Source of the DNA: Megaustenia siamemsis
Taxonomy: Eukaryota > Mollusca > Gastropoda > Stylommatophora > Ariophantidae
Direction of reading: 5' to 3'
DNA: 64,000 nucleotides
NCBI GenBank assembly: GCA_032433765.1
Contig: JAVIAB010000073.1
Coordinates: forward strand, 59,259,065-59,323,064
Shown: positions 47,687 through 58,097 of the stretch, one piece after another
How the letters are laid out: every line of letters begins with the position of its first letter
Numbering within the stretch: the stretch's first letter is position 1
Notes under the pieces: generated by a model
Told to the model about the DNA's origin: nothing
What the model saw: the letters and a program-made list of their open reading frames with translations, nothing else
The model's database searches: none
Program-made: the position numbers and the translations under genes

Positions 47687-48395
47687 CTATCTATCTATCT
47701 ATCTATTGACCTTTCGAGCCGTAACCCGCCCATAGGGCGTAGACAAGATACACCTTCTCCTATATGAATTTTTGTTCTAGCAGTTTTCTTTTAAAGATAT
47801 TTTATCAAATCTCGCCATCTGTCTCTGTTCTGTGCAAGCAGTTCTATCTCATTGATGGAGCCGATTCCTGCTGCTCTTGCCTCTCTCATCAATGTTCTTC
47901 TCAGTGTCTCCCTGGGTCTTCCTCTTTTTCTTTTACCTGTTGTTTCCCATATGAGGGCTTGCTTTGCTATTCGATTATTATCTCTTTCATCACATGTCCA
48001 ACGTATGACCATCGTCTTTCTTTATTACTGAAGATATTAGTGGTTGATTGGCGATTTCTCTAATTTCCTCGTTTTTTTTTGAATTTCGTTCCATTCTATA
48101 CCAAGTATTTTCCTTAGACATTTATTTTCGAATGCGTTCAACTTTGTTTCTATATCTCTTGTTGTTTTCCAGCTTTCACACGCATACGTAAGGGTTGATA
48201 GTACATTTGATTTGAATAGCCTAAGTTTGTGTTGTGCTAATGAGTTTTGATTTCCACAACTTTTCAAGGCTTCTGAAAGACATTGCTGCTTTAGCCAGTC
48301 TGATTCTAATTTCTTTGCTCGTATCCCTTCTCGATCAATGTGACTTCCAAGATAGATAAAGTGATCGATCTCTTCTACTGGTTTGTTTTCCATGT
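47687..48395 (-). mobile_element. LINE-D 3' fragment nested in LINE-B copy 1
   Basis: Minus strand: FIYLGSHIDREG, LTYACESWKTTRDIETKL, CLRKILGIEWNEI (48037-48393), then KRKRGRPRETLRRTL and LLAQNRDRWRDLIKYL (47791-48012). It ends in a (CTAT)n tail, read on the plus strand at 47687-47706. The flanks carry AAAATAT on both sides (to 47686; 48396-48402). Copy 2 at 51275-51300 shows the uninterrupted target. Expected RT thumb and C-terminus only; 5' truncated. Confidence 0.85.
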
Positions 48396-49128
48396 AAAAT
48401 ATACTAACAACAAAACAAATATCAGCAGGGCTGAAACTAGAATGGAAAAATGTTACATCTTCTCAATATTCCTGTATGGTGCAGAAAACATGGACATTAG
48501 ACACGAAATCAGAACAGAAAATTGAATCCTTTGAAATGTGGATTTATAGAAGAAAAGGTAGAATTAGATGGAAACAAAAGAAAACAAACGATGAAGTTTT
48601 AAAACAACTGAAAATGAAAAATAGAACTACTAAATACTATTAGGACAAGACAAATGAAATATTTTTGGGGCATGTTAAAGACACAACAGCCTACTAAACG
48701 TAATATTGAAAGGGAAAATACAAGGTAAAAGAATCAGAGTCAGACCAAGACTAACATGGACGAGTAACATCAAAAGATGGACAAGTCAATCTATGACAGC
48801 TGGTCCATCAAAGCAAGAAACAGAGTAGAATGGCGATCCATGGTAGCCAACCTTCGTTGCGGAGAAGGCACTCGATGATGATGATGATTCCCCGTTTGGT
48901 GTACGTTGTACTTCTGACGTGTGGATGGACTGTGATTGTCAATATATTAAGTGGAATATGATTTATTCTTCTTTGTGTCGTGTGTTCGCGGTTCGATAGG
49001 CAAGCACATAGTTCGACAACAATGTCGCTGACAAACGGGTATATTCAACCCTTATGTGAAAAGTCTGTGACGGTGGATTGAGCGAATGAATCAGAAATGA
49101 TCAACGGCCAGAAAGCGAAAACAGCAAA

Positions 49129-49978
49129 GTGTGTGGTACACATGAGGCATATTCAGAACAGGAAAGACGGATATGGCAGACCACTGTGAAAGAGATTGGA
49201 GCCTCATCACGTACTAGTCCAGAGGAAGCAATGGAGAGGAATTTGAACTTATGTCGGAGGAAAGATCTTAAAATAAGTACTTGGAATGTTAGGACTCTAT
49301 ATCAAGAAGGGAAATTGGAAAAGCTGATTCAAGAAGCAGAACGAATAAATATAAATATTTTAGGCATATCAGAGACAAGATGGAAAGAATGTGGGTACAT
49401 AGAGGACGAAAAATAAACATTTATATACTCAGGAAACACAACAGAACATCATAGAGGGGTAGGAATACTGATAAAAAGAGAGCTACAAAAATATATAAGT
49501 GCCCACTGGACATACAGTGATAGGATTATCCTACTCAAGTTGAAAGCAAAACCATTCGACATAGCAATAATCCAGACATATGCACCTAATTCAAGACTAC
49601 ACAGATGAACAAATAGAGGCATACTATGAAGACCTAAATAAAGTTATGAAGCAAGTGAAATCTTCAAACATCTTGATTGTAATGGGTGACATGAACGCTA
49701 AAGTAGGAAAGGTAGATATAAGACCATTATAGGAAATCATGGTTTAGGAAAAATAAATGACAAAGGAGAAAGATTAATACAATTTTGTGAAGAAAAACAG
49801 GCTGATAATATGTAACACCTACTTTGAGCAAGAGAAAAGGAAACTATACACATGGAAAAGCCCTGGAGATAAGAAGAGGAATCAAATACATAATGATAAA
49901 GAAAGGTTCCGTAACAGCGTAAAGAAAGCCAAACCTACCCAGGAGCAGATATTAATTCAGATCACAGTCCTGCAATGA
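49129..49978 (+). pseudogene. LINE-B copy 2 endonuclease domain, frameshifted
   Basis: Contains the domain signatures in order: ISTWNVRTLYQEGKLEKLIQ (catalytic Asn), ILGISETRWKECG (catalytic Glu), then after a stop HHRGVGILIKREL, QTYAPNS, VMGDMNAKVGK (49682-, Asp/Asn pair) and NSDHSPAM (SDH at 49957-49965). All catalytic motifs are visible, but a stop at about 49414 and changes of frame near 49600 and 49740 disrupt it. In a live element the enzyme nicks DNA for target-primed reverse transcription. Confidence 0.82.
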
Positions 49979-50160
49979 TTAAAATGAAAATCAAACTAAA
50001 GAGAAATAAGCAAAAGTCTAATGTTAAAAGCATACAAGAAACCAGCGACACCTTACCCAAAAGAGAAAAGAACAAAAAACAAAATTGGATAACTAACACC
50101 ATCTTAGAAAAATGGAAGAAAGGAGACAAGCGAAGAACACTGCCCAATACAACAAAATAG

Positions 50161-51767
50161 ATAAAGAAATACGCAAAATGTGCAAAAAGACAAAAGAAGA
50201 CTGGCTCAGCCAAAATGTATAGAAATAGAAATATGGAAAGCAAACAAGGCTTAAGAGGAATGCACAGATATAAAAAAAATGACTAATAAAAATAAAAAAG
50301 CCACAGAAGATGGATGCATTGCAGACAAAAAAGGAAAAATGCTAACAGACAATAAGGATATCATAGATAGATGGCAGGAATATATAACAGAAACTATTTC
50401 ATGATCAAAGGGACAAAAAACCAGTTATAAAATGTACATCAGGCTATAAAATCTTAAAATATGAGGTTTAAAAAAGCTATAAAAACAATGAAAAAAGGGA
50501 AAAGCAGCAGAACCTGACAAAATACAGATAGAGATGATACAGGCACTAGAAGATTTGGCATTGAAGCAATTAAAGACATATGCAACGACATATACCATAC
50601 AGGATACATACCAAATGAACTAAAAACATCAACTTTCATTGCATTGCCTAAGTGCAGATGGTGCAGTGCAATGCTGATGCAGTGACTTTAGAACAATAAG
50701 CCTAATGAGCCATGTTACAAAAATCTTGCTAAAAGTTATACAAGGAAGGATTCAGAATAAAATCAATACTGAATTAGATGAGCAGCAATTTGGATTTAGA
50801 AAAAATGGCGGGACAAAAGAAGCCATATTCTGCATGAGAACATAATCTAAAAGTACACAAACCAATATACAGGAATGCATCCTATCACCAAGTTTGTTCA
50901 ATCTATACACTGAGCAAATCTTTAAAAACATCATAGAGATGCCAGGCCTACAAAGTAATGCAACGATAATCAATAACCTAAGATATGCTGACGATACTGT
51001 ACCCTTAGCAGAAAATCCTAAAGATCTACAACAATTACTTAATGAAATAAACATGACAAGCAAAAAATATGGAAAAATATATAAATATCAAAAGGACTAA
51101 AACTGTGATCATAAACAAAGAAGATACTCAAAACCCACAAGTGGATATCAGAATTGAAGGAATAGACCTGGAGACAGTTCAGAACTACAACTACCTTGGA
51201 CATTCTATAACCAGCGATGGAAAATGTACAACTGAAATAAACAAAAGAATAGGAATGGCAAAAAGTAATTTTAATGTCATGAAGAACATACTAACATCAA
51301 AAACAAATAACACCAGGGCTAAAACTAAGAATAGCAAAATATTACATCTTCTCAATATTCCTATATGGTGCAGAAACATGGGCATTAGACAAGAATACAG
51401 AAAAGAGAATTGAAGCCTTTGAAATGTGGATATATAGAAGAATAGGTAGAATTGGATGGAAGGAAAAGAAAACAAACGATGAAGTCTTAAAACAACTAAA
51501 AATGAAAAGAGAACTACTAAGCACAATTCAAACAAGACAAATGCGATTATGTGATTTTTGGGCCATGTTAAAAGACACAACAGTCTACTAAAAGTAATCC
51601 TGGAGGGGAAAATACAAGGTAAAAGAGGCAGACCGAGACTAACATGGACGAGTAACATCAAAAGATGGACAAATCAGCCTATGACAACCTGCACCATCAA
51701 AGCAAGAGACAGAGCAGAATGGAGCTCCGTGGTAGCCAACCTTCGTTGCGGAGACGGCACTCGATGA
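50161..51767 (+). pseudogene. LINE-B copy 2 reverse transcriptase, motif A deleted
   Basis: RT pieces: INTELDEQQFGFRKNGGTKEA near 50762, then LSPSLFNLYTEQIFKNI (50880-) and LRYADDTVPLAENP with YADD at 50984-50995. Compared with copy 1, about 330 bp are missing near 50860-50875. The lost part holds the FIDYTKAFD block, which carries the motif A catalytic Asp. The thumb (NYLGHSITSDGK, FLYGAETWALD) and the C-terminal end follow. Dead by deletion despite an intact YADD. Confidence 0.82.
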
Positions 51768-51771
51768 TGAT

Positions 51772-52370
51772 GATATAGAAGATTTTCCATAACATATATA
51801 TAAATGATTTTCCGTAACATATACAGGTTTTATTACATACAGAGAGGATTTCCCCTAACATATATTTAGAAGATTTCCTGCATCATATACAGAGGAATAT
51901 CGTGAAAAATATAGAGATTTCTCCTAACGTATAGAGAGCATTCCCCTAAAATGTAGAGGAATTACCCCAAACATATATAGATGATTTCTCATAACACACA
52001 GAGAAGAATTACAGGAAGATATAGTGAGGATTTCTCGTAACACACAGAGAAGAATTACTGGAAGATATAGTGAGGATTTCTCATAACACACAGAGAAGAA
52101 TTACTGGAAGATATAGTGAGGATTTCTCATAACACACAGAGAAGAATTACTGGAAGATATAGTGAGGATTTTCTCATAACACACAGAGAAGAATTACTGA
52201 AGATATAGTGAGGATTTCTCATAACACACAGAGAAGAATTACTGGAAGATATAGGGAGGATTTCTCATAACACACAGAGAAGAATTACTGGAAGATATAG
52301 GGAGGATTTCTCATAACACACAGAGAAGAATTACTGGAAGATATAGGGAGGATTTCCGTAAGACAGAACG
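51772..52370. repeat. Minisatellite, right part, with a 46-bp unit
   Basis: First the 34-bp sequence shared with the left part, then diverged units (ACATATAGAGGATTTCC type) and, from 51993, eight units of 46 bp (AACACACAGAGAAGAATTAC followed by TGGAAGATATAGTGAGGATT). Confidence 0.88.
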
Positions 52371-52448
52371 TCCAAGTAGAGGGAACTATTTCACGTAAAC
52401 AGTGGTCTTCCATGCTGATATTACCTTGCAGTAACTATATATAATTAC

Positions 52449-52860
52449 CTATTGTCCTTTCAAGCCGAAGACGGCACATAGATTAAGATATTCCAGACTT
52501 TCCATGTCCTACGATCTTTGCTATTCTATTAAGTGTCAGACTTTGCACTGAACCAGCATGTTGCATTGCATCTTTTCGTATGGTCCTGTTCTTCGCGAGC
52601 CTCTCAAACCTCGGAAGGTGATGCCCGTTATTGTTGCCTCTCGCCTCCGTGTTCTTAGTTTGTTTTTTTTTCTCCGGGTCTCCTACTATTTCATTTTGTC
52701 CGTTGTTTTCTATTTGAGACTTACTTTGCGATCTTCATGTTATCTCTCCTTTCACATAGCCGATACCTTATTGTCTTCATTATAGATATTTATTTGAATG
52801 CGTGGCCATTTCTCTTACTTTTATTACTAGCTTTAAATTCATTCTTTGCCACCTTTTAAT
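52449..52860 (-). mobile_element. LINE-D 3' fragment, diverged
   Basis: Plus-strand CCTTTCAAGCCGAAGACGGC matches the LINE-D 3' end at 47.7 kb (CCTTTCGAGCCGTAACCCGC); further on GTTATCTCTCCTTTCACATA and GCGTGGCCATTTCTCTTACT match the region before the thumb. About 70 percent similar by eye. Confidence 0.6.
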
Positions 52861-53002
52861 TCATTCCTTTTTAGCCTTGAATCTAATCCGTTGTAGATGA
52901 AGTACCTGCCCGAGGCGCATATTTCCCCAAAACATCGAATATTTCTTGACTTGTTTCCCAGCTCTCGCATAATTAGCCAGAGGCTTGTTCTGTTATCAAC
53001 TG

Positions 53003-53254
53003 GATCTACTAGATAATAAACACAAATTAAAGTAAAGAGCCCCGTCACCGAAAGTGGCGTATAGGGAATATGGAGTTAGTGATCATAATTTTTCTAGACA
53101 TTCGGCACATGATTTTGGGGTAATGGGGTCGGTATTACGCCCGTGCCTCTTTAATTTCCCAGAAAAAAAATCCGGTACCCATTTAAGGCTGGGTGAACCT
53201 GGAAGCCGTCGGTCAGGATCGAGCTCGACCTCTTGTCCTTTGTGATCTACTAGA
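53003..53254 (-). mobile_element. SINE-1 copy, 5' truncated, with TSD
   Basis: Insert 53014-53243, ending inside the tRNA head at TCTTGTCCTTTGT. TSD GATCTACTAGA at 53003-53013 and 53244-53254. The tail on the left is TAATAAACACAAATTAAAG rather than poly(A). Confidence 0.88.
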
Positions 53255-53984
53255 CAATTGTAGGTAAAAAACGCGTTTAGATTATTATCATTGCATTGGG
53301 ATCACTACTACTGCTATACTAGCGATCGTAAAGTAAGTTGCCGTGGTTACTTTAACAAGTGATTTGATAAACATGTGAAATGAGTAAAATGTGTTTGTTT
53401 TCATTGTAAAGAAAGCTGAAGGTAGAAAAGAGGCAATGACAGAATGTCAGTATTAGATATCTGGAAACATAACGATTATGGCATTTATTAAAACTTTTTA
53501 AGAAATAACAGTTTACCACACGATGATGGTTACAATGATTCCATACAGTTTTAATGTCAAGTATCAGAATATTCTAGACAACAGTGCGATACCAGATCGT
53601 CATGTTACTGAGCTAACAATGTAACGATTCTTTACACCGACTTGTGTGTAGTCACGCGTTAGTATTCGCAGCAAAGTTGGTAAGTGAACCGATTTGTACT
53701 CAAACGATATCTTTGAAGCGGTGTGTGTATCATATAACACAATGGCGTGTATGCAGGATAGCAAGGTTTGTGGTAGTTATTTCCAGCTAGGTTATGGTTT
53801 AAATTTCTCTATGTGGGATTGTTGTTCGTTCATTAACTGCCAATGGGAATCGCATAAATGTGTTATATGCATTAATTAGCGGATAGCTGATGCATAGGTT
53901 GACAATATTTCCTGAGACAAAAAAACAGGACAATATGATGGCAAATATGGGACGGACATTATGTTTATGTATATTATTTATTAG
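53255..53984. other. No gene seen
   Basis: Unique-looking AT-rich DNA with no motif recognised. Confidence 0.5.
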
Positions 53985-54483
53985 CTTTCCAAAAAATGAG
54001 GAAGATATTATGTAATCCATTTTTGACAATAGAAACAATAAAAAGAGTTCTTAAATGTTATGTAGAACCAGTCTTAACATATGGGTGCGAATCATGGACA
54101 ATAGGACAACAGACAAGAAAATCACTGGAGTCTGTAGAAATGTGGTTTTACAAAAGAATGTTGAGAGTACCATGGACAGCTAAGAAGAGTAATGAATATG
54201 TTCTGAGAGAGGTCAAAGCAAAAGAGAGCTAATTTCCAATATTAGGAAGAAACAATCATCATTTTTTGGCCATGTAATGAGAAGAGAACAGCTGGAATAT
54301 ATTGTAACAACTGGGAAAACTGAGGGACGAAGAGATAGAGGGAAGCAAAGAGAAAAAATAACAGACAGCTTAAGAGAATGGCTTGGCAGAAGGTCAACAA
54401 CAGAAATGATAAATAGCTGCCGAGATCGAAGGTTGTAGAGAGACATGATCACCTACGCCAGTAGGCCCGGTACTTGATGATGA
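53985..54483 (+). mobile_element. LINE-C 3' end
   Basis: Plus strand open for 78 codons: MRKILCNPFLTIETIKRVLK, YGCESWTIGQQTRKSLESVE, FYKRMLRVPWTAKKSNEYVL; after a frameshift FFGHVMRREQLEYIVTTGK and LREWLGRRSTTEMINSCRDR. ATG-repeat tail at 54474-54486. The best-preserved LINE-C thumb in the window. Confidence 0.87.
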
Positions 54484-54744
54484 TGATATTATTTATTAGT
54501 TATCCATGGAAAAACAACCAATTAGCGAAAAAAGAAGTTCAATTACATAAATGTATTGAGCTTACCGTTATTCATCATATTTAGCCGACATACAAAAGTG
54601 TAGATAGATGTTGACGTGGGCTGTACTTTTACCACGATATTACCATGAGATTCCTCTTCTCCAATGAAATAATCTACAATCTGAAAAGTGTACTCTTTCA
54701 CACCTTCTCATCAAACTTACAAAATAGATATGAAATGTTGCCTG

Positions 54745-55192
54745 CCTCCGCCGTTCGAGCCGTGACCGGCCTAGGCATAGACCTAGATTATCTTTCTTTT
54801 TTATAAATTAGTTTCGTTCTAGCAGTCTTAATCCTTTCAAAGATCTTTTATCAAATCTCGCCATTTGTCTCTGTTCTGTGCGAGCAACTCTATCTCATTG
54901 AGGGAGCCGATTCCTGCTGCTTTTGCCTCTCTGATCAATGTTCTTGTCAGTGTCTCTCTAAGCCGATCTCTTTTCCTCTTACCTGTTGTTTCCCACATGA
55001 GGGCTTGCTTTGTTATTCGGTTATTATCTCTCCTCATCATAAGTCCAGCATATAACTGTCGTCTTTTCTTGTAGATAATCGTCTTACTGAAGATATTAGT
55101 GATTGATTGGCGATTTCTCTAATTTCCTCGTTTATTTTAAATTCGTTCCACACTATACCAAGTATTTTCCTTAGACATTTATTTTCGAATAG
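54745..55192 (-). mobile_element. LINE-D 3' fragment
   Basis: Minus strand: NNRITKQALMWETTGKRKRD, TLTRTLIREAKAAGIG, LNEIELLAQNRDKWRDLIKD (54837-55040). It is near-identical to the LINE-D copy at 47.7 kb as far as the CATTTATTTTCGAAT motif, where it stops at a poly(G) run (55199-55214). Confidence 0.87.
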
Positions 55193-55432
55193 GGTGTGGG
55201 GGGGGGGGGGGGGGAAGGGGGATTTAGCATTTCATTACGACAGCGGGATGGCAGAGAAATCTGGGAAAAATAAACGGTACTGCGAGCATTATAAGCTGCT
55301 GATTTTTTGTTAATGTGAATTGAGTCAAAGTTATAGCTTCTTTGTGACGTTATTTTAATCGAATTTTTCTCTCATGGACAGACCAGCCGCAACATCATCG
55401 CTTATTCTCCCTGGGAGATATCATCAATATTC

Positions 55433-56431
55433 CCCAAAGCTTCAATGTTCCCTAAAGCTTTAATGTTCCCTAAAGCTTCAATGTTCCCTAAAGCTTCATT
55501 TTCCCTAAAGCTTCAATGTTCCCTAAAGCTTCAATGTTCCATAAAGCTTCAATGTTCCCAAAGCTTCAATGTTCCCTAAAGCTTCAATGTTCCCTAAAGC
55601 TTCAATGTTCCCTAAAGCTTCAATGTTCCCTAAAGCTTCAATGTTCCCCAAAGCTTCAATGTTCCCTAAAGCTTCAATGTTCCCTAAAGCTTCAATGTTC
55701 CCCAAAGCTTCAATGTTCCCTAAAGCTTCAATGTTCCCTAAAGCTTCAATGTTCCCCAAAGCTTCAATGTTCCCTAAAGCTTCAATGTTCCCCAAAGCTT
55801 CAATGTTCCCTAAAGCTTCAATGTTCCCCAAAGCTTCAATGTTCCCCAAAGCTTCAATGTTCCCTAAAGCTTCAATGTTCCCTAAAGCTTTAATGTTCCC
55901 CAAAGCTTCAATGTTCCCCAAAGCTTCAATGTTCCCCAAAGCTTCAATGTTCCCTAAAGCTTCAATGTTCCCTAAAGCTTTAATGTTCCCTAAAGCTTCA
56001 ATGTTCCCTAAAGCTTTAATGTTCCCTAAAGCTTCAATGTTCCCTAAAGCTTCAATGTTCCCCAAAGCTTCAATGTTCCCTAAAGCTTCAATGTTCCCTA
56101 AAGCTTCAATGTTCCCTAAAGCTTCAATGTTCCCCAAAGCTTCAATGTTCCCTAAAGCTTCAATGTTCCCTAAAGCTTTAATGTTCCCTAAAGCTTCAAT
56201 GTTCCCTAAAGCTTCAATGTTCCCCAAAGCTTCAATGTTCCCTAAAGCTTCAGTGTTCCCCAAAGCTTCAATGTTCCCCAAAGCTTCAATGTTCCCTAAA
56301 GCTTCAATGTTCTCTAAAGCTTTAATGTTCCCTAAAGCTTCAATGTTCCCCAAAGCTTCAATGTTCCCTAAAGCTTCAATGTTCCCCAAAGCTTCAATGT
56401 TCCCTAAAGCTTCAATGTTCCCCAAAGCTTC
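55433..56431. repeat. 18-bp array, about 55 units, each with AAGCTT
   Basis: Unit AAAGCTTCAATGTTCCCT or ...CCCC, 18 bp, very homogeneous. Each unit contains the palindrome AAGCTT. The period is a multiple of three and the unit has no stops in several frames: a 345-residue plus frame (MFPKAS) and a 300-residue minus frame (EALGNI) are the longest open frames in the window and are artefacts. Confidence 0.97.
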
Positions 56432-56798
56432 AGAACTGATACAGAATTACTTTTTTAAAATTGTCAGTATGACTTTGAGCCTTCCCTTGACCTACCTTGT
56501 GACCTTTAACCTTATTACAGTTCATCATAAAATAACTTCCTTGAGAGATATTGATATTGTATCAATGTCCTACCTAACAAGCTGTGGCCTACATATCTTG
56601 TATTAGAGTCGTGTGTATCTTGTGGTTTGAGCTAGACGTGTGTTGTAATGGATTTGTGTCTAATTTGAAAAAAAATACGGACATACAATTATATGCAATT
56701 GCATTACAGAATAAGAACAAAACAAAATAACTAAAGTTTCGGCCAAAGGTGTTCATCGATATAACAGAACACGAACACGTATAGAAGAAAACCACAAT
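56432..56798. other. No gene seen
   Basis: Contains CCTTGACCTACCTTGTGACC, a CCTTGACC-like direct repeat of no known function. Nothing else recognised. Confidence 0.4.
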
Positions 56799-57197
56799 AA
56801 CATTTAGATATAAAAAAAGTAAAGTACCCCCCGTCACGCAAGTGGCGTATAGGGAAATATGGTGTTAGTGACCCTATATTTTACAGACCTATCAGCACAC
56901 CTTGCACATTTTTGGGGTAATGTGGTCGGTATTACGCCCGTGCTGCTTTTACTTTCCCAGAAAAAATCCGGTACCCATTTAAGGCTGGGTGAACCCGGAG
57001 CCGTCGGTTGGGATCGAACCCTACCCCTTGTCCGTAGTAGTCCAGTTCACTAACCACTGAGCTATCGCGGCTCCTACTAATTTTTAGGGAATTAGTAAAA
57101 CCCAGGTGTCCTCGCCAGGATTACGAACCCCGGCTGTTGCCGTGGTAAGCCAACCGCCTATCGATTGCGCTAACCGGACACCCAACATTTAGATATA
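56799..57197 (-). mobile_element. Composite SINE: SINE-1 plus second tRNA-like head, one TSD
   Basis: In element orientation (minus strand): a tRNA-like module (57182-57105), a 30-bp linker with a 7-bp inverted repeat, then complete SINE-1 (57074-56813; head GGAGCCGCGATAGCTCAGTG, box B GGTTCGATCCC, core, 3' module, A-rich tail). TSD AACATTTAGATATA is identical at 56799-56812 and 57184-57197, enclosing both modules. No TSD surrounds SINE-1 alone. This suggests that both were transcribed and inserted as one RNA. Confidence 0.8.
57105..57182 (-). other. tRNA-like module of the composite SINE
   Basis: Minus strand reads GTGTCCGGTTAGCGCAATCG...CGGGGTTCGTAATCCTGGCG...GGACAC. The ends GTGTCCG and AGGACAC pair over seven positions with one mismatch, like an acceptor stem; GGTTAGCGCAATCG resembles box A and GGGTTCGTAATCC box B with an extra base. 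The candidate anticodon loop TTACCAC would give ACC, but the anticodon and T arms have mismatches, so it is a tRNA relic, not a functional tRNA. Confidence 0.65.
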
Positions 57198-57504
57198 CCT
57201 AGCTTAAAAGCTTTTGTTTTCTGATTTGTTTTATAGATGACGACTTTTATCTGAAAGGTTTTGTTATTTCATTTTGTCCTTGTTCCGTAAAGTTATTATA
57301 TTAATTCTGTGTCAGTATTTTTTTCTTGCTCCGTCCAGCTTTTCTGCTGCTTTGTATGAAATTACGCAATTTTTGTGTCTTTACTTTAAAACAAAGGACT
57401 TGTGTTCTAACCGGATGGATATACCCTGTTGAGGTGAGAAAGATTGCATCAGAAAGTAATTTCTATCCAATTTACAATGCGTCTTAAGGGATGTAAAAAG
57501 TATG
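57198..57504. other. No gene seen
   Basis: AT-rich, no assignable content. Confidence 0.5.
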
Positions 57505-57712
57505 TAAAGAACCCCGTCACACCAACTGGCGTTTAGGGGATATGGTGATAGTTACCATAATTTTACAGACCTTCGACACATGATTTTGGGGGTAATGTGG
57601 TCGGTATTACGCCCGTGCTGATTTACTTTCCCATGGAAAAAAAATCAGTTATCCATTAAAGGCTGAGTGAACCTGGAAGCCGTCGAACAAGATCGAACCC
57701 GACCCCTTTGAC
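57505..57712 (-). mobile_element. SINE-1 copy, 5' truncated
   Basis: From AAGAACCCCGTCACACCAAC to GAACAAGATCGAACCCGACC, lacking the box A part of the head. The core is TTATCCATTAAAGGCTGAG. The flanks GATGTAAAAA and GACGTAGAAA might be a decayed TSD. Confidence 0.8.
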
Positions 57713-57777
57713 GTAGAAACTGAAATATTTCGCTTCCTGTCATCTCAAACCAACGTTATGTTGTTATAGAAATGTAA

Positions 57778-58096
57778 AGGTAAAGTACGAGACTTGAATC
57801 GGCGTCTTAGCACGCCAGTTTTCACCCATATGTGCTCGGTCGCCGATAAGTGTTCGGAGACTTCTGGATAGTGTCGCTTCAAGCATCGAAACTCACTATG
57901 GGAAGCGACATTCCTCACCTTCCCAGAGTACTACTATACTGGTACCCATTTCTGCCAGCAGCTGGGTCGACCGCTGGGGTATTTTTTTTTCCATCCATGA
58001 GTACAATTCACACTGCTCCCAGCGGGAATCAAACACAGGTTGTCCGAACGTCGGTAGCCCAGCCGGGTGGTTTTCACAACTAGGCTACCGAGGCCA
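57778..58096 (-). mobile_element. SINE-4, different head, shared core
   Basis: Minus-oriented. The tRNA-like head is at the right (GGCCTCGGTAGCCTAGTTGT on the minus strand, box A-like; TGTTTGATTCCC, box B-like). The core CTTCCCAGAGTACT...GGTACCCATTTCTGCCAGCA...GCTGGGTCGACC is homologous to the SINE-1 core (CTTTCCCAGA...GGTACCCATTTAAGGCTGGG). Head and 3' part are unlike SINE-1. Confidence 0.65.
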
Positions 58097-58097
58097 A

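Larger units (their letters stand above)
46413..48897 (+). mobile_element. LINE-B copy 1, 5' truncated, with TSD
   Basis: Insert 46424-48886. It starts in the linker before RT (homologous to copy 2 at about 50222) and ends with the same 3' end and GATGATGATG tail. TSD ATTCCCCGTTT at 46413-46423 and 48887-48897. It is itself interrupted by LINE-D at 47687-48395. The sequence joined across its TSD is taken to be the 5' region of copy 2. Confidence 0.85.
46304..51771 (+). mobile_element. LINE-B copy 2, near full length, carrying nested insertions
   Basis: Proposed extent: 5' part 46304-46423, interrupted by LINE-B copy 1, resuming at 48898 and ending in a GATGATGATG tail near 51771. It holds an AP-endonuclease (49250-49970), RT (50160-51500) and the C-terminal block GKRGRPRLTWTSNIKRW ending VANLRCGDGTR (stop at 51765). 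The whole block sits inside a minisatellite whose 34-bp flank is the same on both sides. The 5' limit is inferred from that flank and from the TSD of copy 1. The endonuclease resembles the RTE-like, CFDP2-related type; clade tentative. Confidence 0.7.

Noticed and set aside
55569..56606. 345-residue plus-strand frame (MFPKAS repeats) and 300-residue minus-strand frame
   Set aside because: Both are readings of one 18-bp tandem array; the period is divisible by three and no unit contains stops.
57105..57182. Functional tRNA gene
   Set aside because: T-arm has extra bases and the anticodon stem a mismatch; flanked with a SINE by a common TSD, so it is a SINE module.
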